Shown: in pieces, positions 63,905 to 64,000 of the stretch
Numbering within the stretch: position 1 is the stretch's first letter
Layout: each line of letters starts with the position of its first letter
Assembly: GCA_964532405.1 (NCBI GenBank)
Contig: CAZHIC010000009.1
Coordinates: 1 to 64,000 of the forward strand
Reading direction: 5' to 3'
DNA from: PALSA-1006 sp964532405
Lineage (GTDB): Bacteria > Pseudomonadota > Gammaproteobacteria > Burkholderiales > Gallionellaceae
Length of the DNA stretch: 64,000 bases
Position numbers and translations under genes: made by a program
Notes under the pieces: model-generated
Told to the model about the DNA's origin: nothing
Seen by the model: the letters and a program-made list of their open reading frames with translations, nothing else
Databases searched by the model: none

Positions 63905-64000
63905 GGTGATTTCCTGATAGTTAAATTTAAAAGTGAATGTGTTGCGGGTGTTTGGAATTCAGTTATTCCGCGAAGGGCGAAAACGACGCGCATTATAGCC

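Overview
The window looks like a chromosomal segment of a betaproteobacterium. The cmk-rpsA-ihfB-lapA-lapB-pyrF-rfaE1-hldD-comEA block, the rne/rluC pair and the dapD-pilU-dapE-prmB block are typical of that class. A cluster for a 27-heme cytochrome, a 12-heme cytochrome and an outer-membrane barrel resembles the PCC3-type porin-cytochrome loci of iron-oxidising Gallionellales (Gallionella, Sideroxydans, Ferriphaselus). Assignment to that order is inference from gene content; no rRNA is present.

Layout. 1-6.1 kb is an accessory segment: toxin-antitoxin remnants, a DUF1573/cytochrome c protein, an operon of exported proteins (LPP20-like, thioredoxin-like and two Cys-motif proteins related to the DGR target below) and an ISAzo13-type insertion sequence. 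6.4-9 kb has three tRNAs and rep. 9.4-16.9 kb is the conserved cmk-to-comEA block. 17-21 kb holds a heme-c diguanylate cyclase, an orphan flhD and a YeeE/YedE pair. 21-26.7 kb has cysM, a phosphatase, rne and rluC. 26.7-42 kb is an accessory island with an MFS transporter, a diversity-generating retroelement (DGR), rlmM and the electron-transfer cluster. 42-52 kb has gph-like, sppA, a broken DUF255 gene, tesA/ybbA, tex and lolCD. 52-59 kb is the hpnC-hpnD-hpnE squalene operon, interrupted by a class III cyclase gene and preceded by an AAA ATPase/DUF4276 pair. 59-64 kb is prmB-dapE-arsC-like-pilU-dapD.

The most striking system is the DGR at 28969-32525. A secreted target protein ends in a formylglycine-generating-enzyme-like (FGE) domain carrying the variable repeat (VR). 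Next come a VR-adjacent hairpin, an Avd-like protein and a DGR-type reverse transcriptase whose own 3' coding end contains the template repeat (TR). All 11 VR/TR substitutions are at TR adenines, and the VR also has a 1-base insertion that shifts the target out of frame. Downstream of the TR is a hairpin with a GNRA loop; a diverged copy lies at positions 77-166, next to genes related to the target. This suggests a second or ancestral DGR cassette just outside the window.

The window is also rich in palindromic dispersed repeats. One family has inserted inside or at the ends of protein-coding genes (hpnE, dapE, the DUF255 gene) and adds in-frame peptide.
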